62,986 bases of DNA, from positions 212,991-275,976 of the forward strand of contig MNCI01007580.1 in assembly GCA_015680685.1 (NCBI GenBank), in the 5' to 3' direction. Under the pieces are notes generated by a model that had not been told where the DNA came from, did not search any database, and saw only the letters and a program-made list of their open reading frames with translations. The DNA comes from Gnetum montanum. Its lineage: Eukaryota; Streptophyta; Gnetopsida; Gnetales; Gnetaceae. Every line of letters begins with the position of its first letter. Within the stretch, counting starts at the first letter, position 1. The translations under genes and the position numbers were made by a program. Below are positions 9,928 to 22,023 of the stretch, one piece after another.

Positions 9928-10688
9928 TGATGAGTGGTGAGGTACCCCTACACTCAACCATACGAATATGAGCGTTTCATGTGCGATCTGGTCGAACTCC
10001 AAGGACTAAGTGCTTATGTTCCCTAATGGAACACTCAAGGTTAATCAATCGTTGTCTTCCCAAACTTACTTGTATTGTCACGGTTGCATGGTTAAGTAAG
10101 CTTGAGGTATATGATTTTTATAACTTTTATTCTTTTTAATGTCTTATTCTAATAGGGAAAGGTGAAGAGAACTAAGTGACTAACTTTCATTAACTATTCA
10201 CTAAGTTCTAATTACTCCTAACACCAGTATCCATTCCCACTTGCTGCCCACATCTTGAACTAGGGCAACGCTGCTGGGATTACCAAACGCTAATCTTTAC
10301 TGGGTTACCAAGTGCTACACACATGCTCGAAGCGGTCGTACTAAGTGTACTTAACTAGGAGAGTCAAAGGTTGAGAGAGATTAATTAACTAGGAAAGCAT
10401 TTAAAAATTCAACAATAATTAATTACTATTTGGCTTGATTTGTATGCTGCAAGGTTTATCATAAAGTTTGTCTTTATTGCCGTACACAAATGTGTGCTTA
10501 GGTACAATTGCTCGAATAAAGATCCGTTCACTCTATGACTCCTACTACGGGCGCACAAGAATTATTCTAACTCTGGAATGGTAAAACTACAAGAGTTTAG
10601 CTAAGGGTCTAAGTCTAACTATCTTGAACAAGGGAAGCCGCCTCTTATTTATAGAAGATGAGGCAAGCCACGATATCGTGGTTCATCA
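9928..10688 (-). repeat. 3' LTR of element C (761 bp)
   Basis: TGATGAGTGG to TTCATCA. On the minus strand: one CACGATATCGTG palindrome (10669-10680), TATA box at 10646-10653, and AATAAA at 10473-10478, which gives an R region in the middle of the LTR. It contains CTGCTGGGATTACCAAACGC, a phrase shared by all LTRs of this family. Confidence 0.9.
10646..10653 (-). promoter_or_regulatory. TATA box of element C 3' LTR
   Basis: Minus-strand TATAAATAAGAGGCGGC, about 35 bases from the LTR end; the same string occurs in the 5' LTR at 19672-19679. Confidence 0.7.
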
Positions 10689-10702
10689 TACCCCCATGAC
10701 TG
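10689..10702 (-). promoter_or_regulatory. Polypurine tract of element C
   Basis: The minus strand reads CAGTCATGGGGGTA directly before the LTR start TGATGA. The same string stands in this position in D and H, in E with two changes, and in F without the leading CA-to-TA difference. Confidence 0.8.
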
Positions 10703-12640
10703 AATGAAAACTCGTCCTCGAGTTCCTTACAAAATATTGGGAAGGTATGAGATTACTGACTTGAATGACACTAATGGTGAATGGGGTGACACGTGAATGG
10801 ATCAATCATTACAATACATGACAATACTAGTGTTCATGACTACAAGAATGAACACTACACACATTTGACATCCAGCCTTATTTGGTAGCCGAGAGAGAAG
10901 AGAGAGAGAGAGAAGAAAAAGAAGATGTGTTGCTACTGATGCCAGGATTGCGCCTTCCGTTGTCCATTCATAACCGCGCCATTAGTCCTATTCATTGCAC
11001 AACTATTCTAGCACCTATCCATCCTAAGTGTTTTCTCCAGATTCAATCCATTGCTATATGATTGCCATTTGCACACACAATCATAGTCACATATGAGCAA
11101 GGATAAGTAAATCACAATATAGTTGATACCTTGCCTTTGTGTAAGGTCCATTGGCTGAGTTGTGATATGGCTAATATAGATTTTAGAGGTATAACACTGG
11201 TGACAACCAGAGGTGTAGGGGTTAGGAGAAAATTGAAAAAATTGGGTCAGGACCCCCATGACTAAAAGCAATCCTCTAGTAGCGATAGAATGGAAAAATA
11301 TAAGGAATAAGAAAGATCGAGAAAAAGAAACAACGGAAATGTCGATAAAATGGATGTCAGAGGTGGAAATGAACAAAATAAATGTTGATTGCAACAATGT
11401 TTAAGAGAAAGAAGTTAACTGATGTACCAATTAGGAATGCCAGTGGCTCCTCCCCAAAGCAGGTGCATGCCCTTAATGCCTTGACAATCCCACATTCAAA
11501 GAGTCCGTAGGCTTTGGAAATGTCATTTGGAAGCAAGAGTTAAAGTCTTAACCACAAGATTTTACCAACAAGAATACAATATGTCGACCATAATATAGAC
11601 TACTAGTATAGCCAGCAATGAGGTGGAAAATGGAGAAAGAATGATGAGGAGAAGAGAATGGAATGGAGTCCCAAGAACAAGGTGGTGTATAGCCCCTTGT
11701 GTATGTATGGTTAATGTGATGTAGTAGATCTCATTCCAAATCCAACCTCAAACAATCCACATTCAGTGACTTCGCATTAATACACTTGGCTAATCCATCC
11801 ACTTGAAGTAGCAAGCATACTTTTGCCAAAGAGTCACCACCATTCTGAGGAAACGAGAAAAGGAAAAGTAGGAAGCGAGAGAAGGCCTTAGTTAGAGGGA
11901 ACATATTTGTTTAGTTCCATAACCAGTGCTTGTAGCCTGGATGATTATTTTGTTTAAGGGATGTGCTTTGAATTTTGACTTCTTCTTTTTTTTTGCGTGA
12001 GAACCACACCATGCAAAGACTTATTATTTTTATTAGCTCGGCTTCCCAACAATGGAGCAACATCGGAATGGTAAGAAAAACTCAAGAATAAAACATCCAA
12101 GCACCCAAGAGAATGGCCAACACAAATGCATCAAATCCTCTTGAAGTCACACCCTTTTCAATCCTTGAGTCCTTCCTTAGTTTGAGAAATGCCCAGTCGC
12201 CAATTCGTTGATAGTTTTATGATTTAAGGAAAGGGACTGTACATTTCCAAGCCAAGAGAGACCATAGAAATTTATGAATATATGGATGATGTGGACTCAT
12301 TACCTGTTATATCAAAAGAATCATACCTTAGTATCAACATTATAACTCAAGGGTAAAAACCAAACATTAGCAATTAATAAAATATAGTTCATACCACCAC
12401 CAGGAGGACTTATTAGGTGACAAAGCTAACAACACAAACAACCACACAAAGAAATGAAAAGGTATGAACGATGTTGTAAAACAAAAATAAGAAAAGTTAA
12501 GGAAATTTGTAAAACAAAAATGTGTAAAAAAAAAACTTACAAAGGAATTGAGGGCCTTAATTGATCACCAGAGATGGCCATCTCCCCCATGACTGAGTTG
12601 GAAGGGGGAGATCCAAAATAATGAGCAGAGTCATCCCTTC
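10703..12640 (-). other. Post-pol noncoding region of element C
   Basis: About 1.9 kb with no aORF. It holds a GA-rich microsatellite (10894-10925), a second PPT-like core at 11253-11264, the conserved block at about 11441-11525 (AAGGGCATG... CTGCTTTGGGGAGG on the minus strand), the TGTAAAACAAAAA repeats (12470-12535) and a third PPT-like core at 12584-12595. The first ~650 bases are nearly the same as 19715-20361. Any open frames here show no recognisable domain. Confidence 0.7.
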
Positions 12641-15600
12641 TCAGAGGTATTATGTGCACTAGCCGTTCTAAGTTCATGGAAGGGTTTGGTCTATTGTACA
12701 TTGACTAGTAATCTCTTATCAGGGCTCTCAGGTTTGTATAAGGTCATGGACCCTAAAGAAAAGGTTGAATGAATAATGTAAGGTCCTTTCCACAGTGTTT
12801 GAAATTTTGTGCATTGTGGCACATGTGGGGGGTTCCAGTAGAGAACCTTATCTCCTGGTTGATACTTAACCTTTTGAATCTTCAAGTCATGTCATTGCTT
12901 GTTATATGCCTTGTGCAACTCATTTGATGACAGGGCAGCTAATCAGTTTTCGTCTAGCACGTTTAAAGTTGTCAACCTTTGCTTTTGTGTTAGATCAAGA
13001 TCGAGGTGGAGGTCACAAGCCATGGATAGTGTATGGATCTCAGTTTGAATTGGAAGCATTGGAAGCTTTCTATACACTAACTCATAGGGAGAGTAGCCTA
13101 TAGGGAGTTTCCAGGTGGAGTGCTATGCCCAAAGAGCATCATTTAGTTTAGTGCTCCAGTCTCGCCTATACTTGCTGATTGTCCTAGTTAATATTTTAGT
13201 GATCTCCCTATTGGTGATCTCAGCTTGTCCATTAGCTTGGGGGTGATAAGGTGTAGTCAATTTATGTTCAACCCCTAAGCATTGCATTAACTTCCGAAAA
13301 GTTGCACCTGTGAAGTGTGTTCCATTATTCGAAATAAGTGCACGTGGCACACCAAACCTATTTACAATTTGTTGTTGCACAAATCGTGCAGCTATAGATG
13401 ATGTGCAGTTTGTAACAATAGCTGCTTCAGCTCATTTTTTTAGATAGTCTACAACAACTGTGATGTAAGCTTTTCCATTGGACATTGGTGTAATGGGCCC
13501 CATAAAGTCTATTCCCCAAATGTCGAAGGGTTCTAAAGGTTGAATCCATTGTTGCAGACCCTCCATTCTAGTAGTCATTCCCCCATCATGTTGGCAGCGC
13601 TCATAAGATCAGAAAAATTGATGGGCATCTCAAAATAATGTTGGCCAGTAATATCCTGCAAGCAAGATCTTAATAGTCATTCATCTCCATGCATAGTGAC
13701 CCCCACAAGGGCCCTCATGAATGCCTTGGAGAACTCTCAATTGGTCTTCCTTAGGCATGCACCATCGAACCAAGCCATCAGGACATACTTTGTAAAGTTG
13801 TCCATTAATCTCCATGAAGCACTTGGCTTTGTGAAGAAATTGTTATTTCTTCCTAAATTTTAGCACTTGTGATGTTTGTTAAGTAAGGAGATAGGTGAGA
13901 ATGCTACTATACTAATTTTTTTTCGTGGGTTGGTTATTCACTACACCGATAAAGAGTGCCTCATCAGGTAAATGATTAGACATTACATATTCATCCTCTT
14001 TGTTGTCCTAGCATAACCGAGATAAATGATCTGCAACTACGTTGTCGGTGCCCTTTCAATCAATCATCATTAGATCGAACTCCTATAGGATTACTAGCCA
14101 CCGTATAATACGAGGGCTAATCGTTGGCTTGTTCATGAGGAACCAGATTGCACTATGATCCATATGGATGAACACTTTGTAACCTAACACATAGTGCCTA
14201 AACTTATCTAGTGCAAATACTATAGCCATTAATTCTTTTTCTGTAGTTGTGTAGTTAAGTTGTGCACTGACGATACTTCTACTTGCATAGTGGATGTAGT
14301 AAGGACGTTTTTGGTCATCTAACTGTGTAAGCATGACTCCTAAGGCATAATTGGATGCGTCAGTCATTATATGGAACAGTCTGGACCAATCAGGAGCTTG
14401 TAGAATGGGAGTTTCTATAAGCTTTTGTTTCAGAGTTTGGAATGCTAGTTCACATTTCATGGTCCATTCGAATAGTGCATCCTTCTTTGTTAGCTTTACC
14501 AATAGTTTGGCAATCTTGGAGAAGTTCTCAATGAATCTCCTATAATAGCCAGTGTGTCCAAGGAATGACCGAATGTCTTTGACAGTTTCTAGTTGACAGG
14601 TGATTCCTTGGATGATCCTAACTTTATCTGGGTCTACCTCTATTCTTGAATGTGAAACCTTATGCCCAAGTACTATGCCTTCTTGGACCATTAAATGGCT
14701 TTTCTGCTAGTTGAGCCTTAAGTTGGTTTCTACGCATCTTTTCAACACTTACTCTAATAGGTCCAAGGCTTGATCAAAACTTGTTCCATAAGTGGAGAAG
14801 TCGTCCATAAAGACTTCCACTTCGTTTCCTATCTACTGTTGGAACTAGGCATTGAAACGTGGTAGGGGCATTGCACAAGCCAAACAACATTTGTTTATAT
14901 GCAAATGTTCCCCAAGGATTAGTGAATGTTGTTTTGGCTTGATCTTCTAGAGCTATCTGTATTTGGTTGTATCCACTATAGCCATCCAGAAAACTAAAGT
15001 AGTGATGCCTTGCTATGGTGTCTAAGATTTGGTCAACGAATGGCAACAAAAAGTGATCCTTAAATGTTGCCATGTTCAGCAGCCTAAAATCTATACACAC
15101 ACTCCATTTGCCTCCCTTTTTAGGTACGATCACGAGAGGGCTAACCCATTCGCTATTAGCAATGGGATATATGAACCCAGCCTTAAGAAGCTATTCTATT
15201 TCTTCCTTTACTATTTACTTCAATTTTAGGTTAAATCGCCTCTGCGGTTGTTTTCGAGGTTTCATGCAGGGGTTAATGTAAATCCTATGCTGGCATATCC
15301 TAGGATCTATTCCAATTAATTCGGGGTATGACCAGGCAAAGGCTTTTGACCACTTGTTTATCACTTTCAGTAGTATTTCTTTTTGTTTAGGAACAAGTCT
15401 TGCATTGATGATCACCGATTTTCCATTTTTGAGGGTCATATATTCTAGACCGGTGGGCAATAGTTTCAACTCTAGGGGCTCTTGTTTAAATTTTTCAGGA
15501 ATTTCCAACTTCCCCCAGTTGATGTTTTCAAGGTTATGGCTTGGAAGTTGGCAACGAACTTGCTCTAGTGTATCTATTCTTTCAATATAAGCACTAGTTA

Positions 15601-15652
15601 TTCCCTCAGTTAGTTCCATGCACGTCAGTGAGTTGCTCTCTTGATTAGCCAT
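12640..15652 (-). pseudogene. pol of element C: RT, RNase H, integrase (frameshifted)
   Basis: Encodes the replication and integration enzymes. Order on the minus strand: leader (15652-15215, with PELIGIDPRICQHRI); RT (about 15210-14690, with KWSVCIDFRLLNMATFKDHF, FLDGYSGYNQIQI and the catalytic FMDDFSTYG near 14802-14815); RNase H (about 14480-14080, with TDASNYALGV, TTTEKELMAIVFALDKFRHY and HMDHSA); a decayed zinc-binding region; integrase core (13530-13100, with WGIDFMGPITPM and [17 protein letters not shown]) and its C-terminal region with KVLYWNPPHVP. A one-base frameshift lies between LCNAPTTFQ and FMDD (about 14855-14822), and there are several stops. The second catalytic Asp of integrase is Asn (ISNNGTHF, near 13327-13350). 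The enzyme would be inactive. Confidence 0.87.
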
Positions 15653-15751
15653 CAGCCACTGGGTGTCTTCTTGTCATGTGGCTGCTGCATACAGGCACTT
15701 TTGTATATTAATGTCTTGTGCAGATCGATTGCATGCAGGCAATGCTAAACT

Positions 15752-18700
15752 TTACATAACCCATGATCTTTGCACGCAATTGCACCCTGTGTCACTGTAT
15801 GCGATGCATGGAACTTTCTTCTTCTCCATCTTTCCAAAAGGGTTCTTCTTGGATATTTCCAGGGAAAGATCGCAGATCCCTAGGCATGCATCTATAGTAC
15901 TTAGCCATGCTCTTCCCATTATTATTGGGAAGTCCCCTTTACCATTGTTCACTTGTATTACTAGGAAATCAGCTGGATATGACCACCCATAGACAGTGGT
16001 AACGATGTCCTCCACCAGTTCCAAGGGGATAGTGATGGACTGGTCAGCCAGCTCTAGGTGAATATTACTCTTTCTTAATGGAGGCAGGTTCCTGGCTTTG
16101 TACATCTCTTGTGATATTAAGTTGACTTCGGAACCTGAGTCTAGAAGAGCTTTACAAGGTTCATTCCCAATGACTTGGAGATAAATTAGGGGGCTTCTAG
16201 GATCAAAGAATTTCCTGGGAAGGTGGCCCACCTTAATCCAGTCAGTAATAGCATGTGTTAACATAATCGTATGTGTTGAACTTGGTGTTTGGTTTGAAGG
16301 GGACCTTGAAGCCTTATTTGATAGGGAGGTGTTCAGATGTTCAACTGCTTGTGGTTGTGAGGGCTTAGTTGAACTGTTGGTTCTAAAGAAAGGTCTTTTC
16401 TTCATAAGGCTATTAGAATCAACTGTGGGTTGAGCATTCACAGCCCTCATGACATTGCGTTACTACGGTTGAGTAGGGAGTTCCCCTTGCATTGTTAGAG
16501 CTGTTGGTAATGGAGCTATTGGTGTGAGAGTTGCGGATGGAATTGAAGGGTTGTATGTATGTGGGTTATCTCCCCTAGGAGAAGGAGTTCTAAAATACTC
16601 CCGAGCTTGGTAGTAATGTTGTGGTGTAGCGTGACCAACAAAGTCACGTGGAGAGATTGGATGCTGCACGTAGTAGCCATATGGGTTTGGTTTCCTATAG
16701 GGGTATTATTGCCTTGGTGGTGGCATCCCCCATGACTGCAGGTATTGCCATTGTTGATGTTGCTCAACAGGTTGTGGTGGAGTTCCACTTGGATAATATG
16801 TTGAAGATTGGTGGAACTGCCTTGGGTTACCTTAGGGATAAGGTAACCGTCGAGGTGCTTGCCGTTTATTAAATTGTGGGTTGAGTGCATACACCCTAGA
16901 CTCTTGTAGATGTGAGATTATTGGGAAACATCCCTTAGGATGGTCATATTGGCATATCCCACATCCACCATCATTGTCTGTATCTAAATCCGCAACCTCT
17001 TCGGTGATGGCCATTTTTTCCTTACCCTTGTTATGTGCATTGTCTACTTCTCTCTTTTTCTTTTTGTTATGATCACTACCTTGCTCCCTAGACTCCTCTA
17101 CAATTTTAAGAACGGTTTTAAACCTACTATCCAGGGAGTTCCACATTTGGTCTACCTTTGCTAATACTTTGGTTGTTAACTTTTGGAGTAGCAAAGTTTT
17201 CCTATTTACCATCTCTTCGAGTGGTGACTCTTCTTCCTCCTCACAGAATCTCACTTCCCTTTTTTGGAGGGAAGGATCTCGGTTGTACTCTTTTGCGCTT
17301 TCTCTCTTCTGTAGCTCACCTTCTTCTTTGGCTACTTGCTCTAGCAATCTATGGATTTGATGTGACCTAAGCTCCGATAACCTTCCTTGGGCATACATCC
17401 CAAGGGTCCTTCTTGTTTCATGCCTACGTCCATCTACAAGATGGCGTAGTTGATCCCGTTGCGAATAACCATGACCAGGACAACGATGTAACAATGCGTA
17501 ATAGTGGCCCATGTCAGCATCTAAGGGTTCATGATTTCCTTGCTTCCATCCTTGGATTTGCTTTTGCAGGTTAGACACTCGAGAGTACGTTTGGTACTTA
17601 TCATTAAATAGTTCTAACATTGTACTCCACCTCCCAATGGATTCCAGTTCTAAGAACTGGTACCAGCTTTCAGCTTCTTTCACTAGTGTCCTTGGGAACA
17701 ACTTTAGTTTGTGCCATTCATTTTTTATATTTTGCAAGGCACATGCATCATGGAATGCTTGTAAATGATTTTGAGGATTAGCATTGTATCCCCCGTCAAA
17801 CTGTGGGATGTTATTCATGTCTAACCTCTTGATCCTACTATCTTTTTGGTGCCTTGTGAAAACTCTTATGGCCTCTGTTATGTCTATCATGCTTCTAGTT
17901 GCGAGTAGGGGTTCTTCGTGGTCATCTCATTCATAGCGTCTATGGTGTCTACGTAGTTTCCTACTCTCCCTTCTTCTAGGCTTTGATTCCTTCGAGTACC
18001 CTCATCCTCATTCTCGACTGTCTCATTGATGTTTTTCACTCTATTTACCTTTATTCGCACAATTGGTTTCCTTATGACTACGGTTGGATACTGAAGGAGA
18101 GGGTGAATATGACCATGAAGGTGATGAAGAAGGAGAACCATCATCATGATGGTGTTTTCTACATTCTCTTTAGTGGTCTCGACCATGATCGTGATCATGA
18201 TCAGAACGTCTGGCCTTATCATGTGGTTGTGTTCCTTCTTTGAACACTTTGTGTTCGTGGGTATCAGAACCAGGGTTGTGAATCGTGGAGTGTAGGTTCT
18301 GATACACCATCTCCTGACCATCATTAGGAGGAGGAACATCATTTGGTGGGGAACTTGTTGAAGCAGGTTCACCACCCTCAATTTCGCTCAAGACATGCAG
18401 AGCGTTATGAGGCCATTTACCCTTCGAGGATGTATGATATCTTTCTTGTTGCAAGTCCTATTGACGTTGTGCTTTTGTGTGATGGTAGTCCCTTGTGTCA
18501 TGATCGCATGCAACATATTTTGCGTACAAAAATGACATGCCTATTCGTGAGAGAGCACGAAGGAGCATGTTGGGGACTAATCGATTTGGAGGCAACACTA
18601 TGCTACTTTCTAAGTCTCTCCAGCGCAGTTGTTCATCTTGATGGAGAATAAAGGTAAAGTGAGGTACATACTCATCGTGATGAGTATATACCACACAAAA

Positions 18701-18802
18701 TTGTTGAGGAATTGGCGGATCTTGGTTACGTGTGTTATGCCGTCGACTGTCTCTTGTGTTAGTCCTAGGTGGTGAAGTGCTCTTATGTGAAGAAAAAGAC
18801 AT
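15752..18802 (-). pseudogene. gag-protease of element C (a few stops and frameshifts)
   Basis: Same architecture as the intact Gag-PR of A. The start at 18802 gives MSFSSHKSTSPP, matching the spacing of the A start; the upstream ATG at 18832 lacks a counterpart. N-block with RWRDLESSIVLPPN; Gag core in an open 352-codon stretch (17890-16832) with FDGGYNANPQNHLQAFHDA; knuckle CGICQYDHPKGC; Pro/Gln-rich region containing QSWGMPP; protease in an open stretch (16450-15752) with LLDSGSEVNL and PIIMGRAWL, so the DSG triad is kept. Breaks lie near 18458, 17890 and 16460-16830. pol follows after about 100 bases in another frame. Confidence 0.86.
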
Positions 18803-18928
18803 TTTTGTCTTGTTCGGTGTGCAATTTACCATTGTCTTATGTTTTCTTGATTAACCCTAAGGTTTCGTTCTAGCGTTCCAACGATATGGATGATTTCCTA
18901 TGTTCTATGTAGCACACAAACAACTAAG

Positions 18929-18946
18929 TCCCCAGCAACGGTGCCA
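18929..18946 (-). promoter_or_regulatory. Primer-binding site of element C
   Basis: Plus strand TCCCCAGCAACGGTGCCA, two transitions away from the perfect tRNA-Asp match in A, one base from the LTR start at 18948. Confidence 0.85.
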
Positions 18947-18947
18947 A

Positions 18948-19714
18948 TGATGAGTGGTGAGGTACCCCTACACTCAACCATATAAATACGAGCGTTTTAC
19001 GCACGATCTGGTCAAACTCCAAGGACTAAGTGCTGATGAGACCTAATGGAACACTCAAGGTTGATCAATCGTTGTCTTCCTAAACTTACTTGTATTGTCA
19101 TGGTTGTATGGTTAAGTAAGCTTGAGGTATATGATTTTTATAACTTTTATTCTTTTTAATGTCTTATGCTAATAGGGGAACGTGAAGAGAACTAAGTGAA
19201 TAACTTTCATTAACTATTCACTAACTAAGTTCTAATTACTCCTAACACCAATATCTGTTCCCAGTTGCTGCATACATCCTGAACCAGGGCAATGCTGTTG
19301 GGATTACCAAACGCTAATTGTTACTGGGTTACTAAGTGCTACGCACATGCTCGAAGCGATCGTATTGACTGTACTTAACTAGGAGAGTCAAAGGTTGAGA
19401 GAGATTAATTAACTAGGAAAACATTTAAACATTCAACAATAATTAATTACTATTTAGCTTAATCTTTATGCTGTAAGGTTTTATCATAAAGTTCGTCTTT
19501 ATTGTCATACACAAATGTGTGCTCAGGTACAAATTGCTCGAATAAAGATCCGTTCACTCTATGACTCCTACTGTGGGCACACAGGTATTATTCTAACTCT
19601 GGAATGGTAAAATTGCAAGAGTTTAGCTAAGGGTCTAAGTCTAACTATCTTGAACAAGGGAAAACGCCTCTTATTTATAGAAGATGAGGCAAGACGCGAT
19701 ATTGCAGCTCATCA
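18948..19714 (-). repeat. LTR shared by elements C and D (767 bp)
   Basis: TGATGAGTGG to GCTCATCA. It serves as the 5' LTR of C, with the PBS on its left; on its right it is followed by a PPT and D-type 3' noncoding sequence, so it is also the 3' LTR of D. TATA box at 19672-19679; the GATATC palindrome is degraded to CGCGATATTGC. Confidence 0.88.
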
Positions 19715-20361
19715 TACCCCCATGACTGAATGAAAACTCGTCCTCGAGTTCCTTACAAAATATTGGGAAGGTATGGGATTATTGACTTGAATGACACTAA
19801 TGGTGAATGGGGTGACACGTGAACGAATCAATCATTACAATACATGACAATACTAGTGTTCAAGATTATAAGAATGAACACTACACACATTTGACATCCA
19901 GCCTTATTTGGCAGTTGAGAGAGAAAAGAGAGAGAGAGAAGAAAAAGAAGATGTGTTGCTGCCGATGCCAGGGTTGCGCCTTCCATTGTCCATTCATAAC
20001 CGTGCCATCAGTCTTGTTCCTTGCACAACTATTCTAGTACCAGTCCATCCTAAGTGTTTCCTTTAGATCTTCTCCATTACTGTATGATTGCCATCTGCAC
20101 ACACAATCACAGTCACATATGAGTAAGGATAAGTAAATCACAATACAGTTGATACCTTGCCTCGGTGTAAGGTCCATTGGCTGAGTTGTGATATGGCTAA
20201 TATGGATTTTCGAGGTATAACACTGGTGGGCTTAGGAGAAAATTGAAAAAATTGGGTCAAGACCCCCATGACTAAGAGCGATCCTCTAGTAGCAATAGAA
20301 TGGAAAAATATAAGGAATAAAAAAGATGGAGCAAAAGAAACAATGGCAATGCCAATAAAAT
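19715..20361 (-). mobile_element. Element D: 3'-terminal remnant
   Basis: PPT (19715-19728) and about 630 bases very similar to 10689-11345 of C, including the GA-rich tract and the second PPT-like core at 20263-20274. The homology ends at about 20361, where TTTTTTAGTGGGTTG repeats begin. Nothing of D's gag or pol is found further right. Confidence 0.75.
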
Positions 20362-20460
20362 TTTTTAGTGGGTTGTTATTACTCTTATTTTTTAGTGGGT
20401 TGCTATTATCCCCTATTTTTTAGTGGGTTGTTATTATCTCCTATTTTCTTTAAGATGGGA
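20362..20460 (+). repeat. 28-bp tandem repeats, left end of composite
   Basis: About three copies of TATTTTTTAGTGGGTTGTTA plus TTATCTCC. They lead into the A module beginning TTTCTTTAAGATGGGAG. Confidence 0.75.
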
Positions 20461-20892
20461 GATTATAAATTGTATCGTACTGGCATGCTCATCCCTTTCC
20501 TTTGCAGCTTTGGCTGCTAAGCTGCATTACCAGAAACACACCGAGGAGGGGTGAAACTCTCCGAAAATGTTTTGTGTCAGTGGAATTTAATGCTTTGATG
20601 AGTTTTTCAGTTTCTTTTCAGGTTTTAGATTTTAATCTCTTTTGCTGCTTTACCGTTCCTTACCTAGCCGCACAAGATCACCAAAAAAATTTTTAAGTTC
20701 TTAAAAAAAAAATTTCTATCTTGCTGCCTAGGTATGGTTGATCTCTACATACCAGCAACCTTGTTGCTGTTGTTCTTGGAGTCTTACCATTTTCATTCTT
20801 CTTGTTTTTGATTAGTTCTCCTTTGCAAGATCATTATGGTTGATCACATTGTTGGTTTCTGCGAGCCATGGTAAGAGGCTACATTTTTAGCA

Positions 20893-21437
20893 TTGTGCCT
20901 TGGAAAATCGCTCGACGTCTTCGCTGATCTTTCATGCTCTAGTTGTGATTTTCTACAACTAGTGGATCTGCAGCTCTTGCACTGTTGTAACCTTTTTGTT
21001 CTAGTTTTTGGGTTTCCATTTCAGCTGCTTATGTTTTTTGTTGTTTTTCGCTGTTTTGCTACCGTCGCTGCTGCTACCTTATGTTGCGACCGTCGCTGCC
21101 TTATGTTGCCGCCACTGTCGCTGCCACTATTTTTACAGCCACTGCCACTTCCTTCTTCATTGCTACTGTTTTTCATGGATTCCTTCTTTTTCCCCCCCTT
21201 TCCCCCCCACTTTTCCGGCTATTAATGTGCACCTACGATCTTGTCTGTCCTTGTTGTGTGATTGGACCCCTCATGTCCATTGATTAAACATGACGGCATT
21301 TCTAAACCCTACACTTTGTCGGCTCTGCCAAAAGATCCGACCCTTGTTGACTTTGACAGATTACCCTGAAAAATTGATTTTCAAATTGCCAATACCTCCT
21401 CTCACCCCCATTCGGCCAGCATGAGTGGGGCTCTCCT
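20893..21437 (+). other. B module of the composite, left arm
   Basis: Pyrimidine-rich sequence with GCTGCTGCTACC-like and TTTCCCCCCCTTTCC tracts. Open frames here do not keep the same reading frame in the inverted copies (22640-23690), so I regard it as noncoding. It ends with CATGAGTGGGGCTCTCCTAC just before the next 28-bp repeat. Confidence 0.5.
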
Positions 21438-21716
21438 ACTTTTTAGTGGGTTGTTATTATCTCCTATTTTCTCTAAGATGGGAGATTATAAATTGTATCG
21501 TACTAGCATGCTCATCCCTTGCCTTTGCAGCTTCAACTGCTCAACCGCATTACCAGAAACACACTAAGGTGGGGTGAAACTCCTCGAAAACATTCTGTGT
21601 CAGTGGAATATAATGCTTTGATGAGTTTTTCAGTTTCTTTCCAGGCTTTAAATTTTAATCTTTTTAGGTTTTAATCTCTTCTACTGCTTTATTGTTCTTT
21701 ACCTAGCCGCACAAGA

Positions 21717-21800
21717 TCACCAAAAAAAATTTTAAGTTCCTAAAACCTGAACGGTATGGTAAGGAAAATTTTTTTTTTTGGTGATCTTGTGCAGCTAGGT
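21717..21800. repeat. Centre of the inverted repeat
   Basis: GCACAAGATCACCAAAAAAA on the left and TTTTTGGTGATCTTGTGC on the right flank a spacer of about 40 bases including CCTGAACGGTATGGTAAGG. This is the symmetry point between the arms and could form a long hairpin. Confidence 0.75.
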
Positions 21801-22023
21801 AAGGAATGGTAAAGCAGCAGAAGAGATTAAAACCTAAAAAGATTAAAATCTGAAACCTAAAAAGAAACTAAAAAACTCATCAAAGCATTACATTCCACTG
21901 ACACAAAACGTTTTCGAGAAGTTTCACCCCTCCTTAGTGTGTTTCTGGTAATGTAGTTGAGTAGCCGAAGTTGCAAAGGCAAGGGATGAGCATGCCAATA
22001 CGAGACAATTTATAATCTCCATC

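Larger units (their letters stand above)
9928..19714 (-). mobile_element. Element C: most complete Athila-like copy (9.8 kb)
   Basis: Minus strand order: 5' LTR (18948-19714), PBS (18929-18946), gag-protease, pol with RT, RNase H and integrase, post-pol noncoding region, PPT and 3' LTR (9928-10688). The first ~135 bases of the two LTRs differ at about one position in ten by eye, so it is not a recent insertion. No aORF lies between pol and PPT, unlike E, F and H. No target-site duplication is seen because the 5' LTR is directly followed by a second PPT (element D). Confidence 0.87.

Noticed and set aside
20893-21287. Pyrimidine-rich open frames as a small gene
   Set aside because: The inverted copies at 22640-23690 do not keep the same frame, and composition explains the Leu/Phe/Ser-rich translation.
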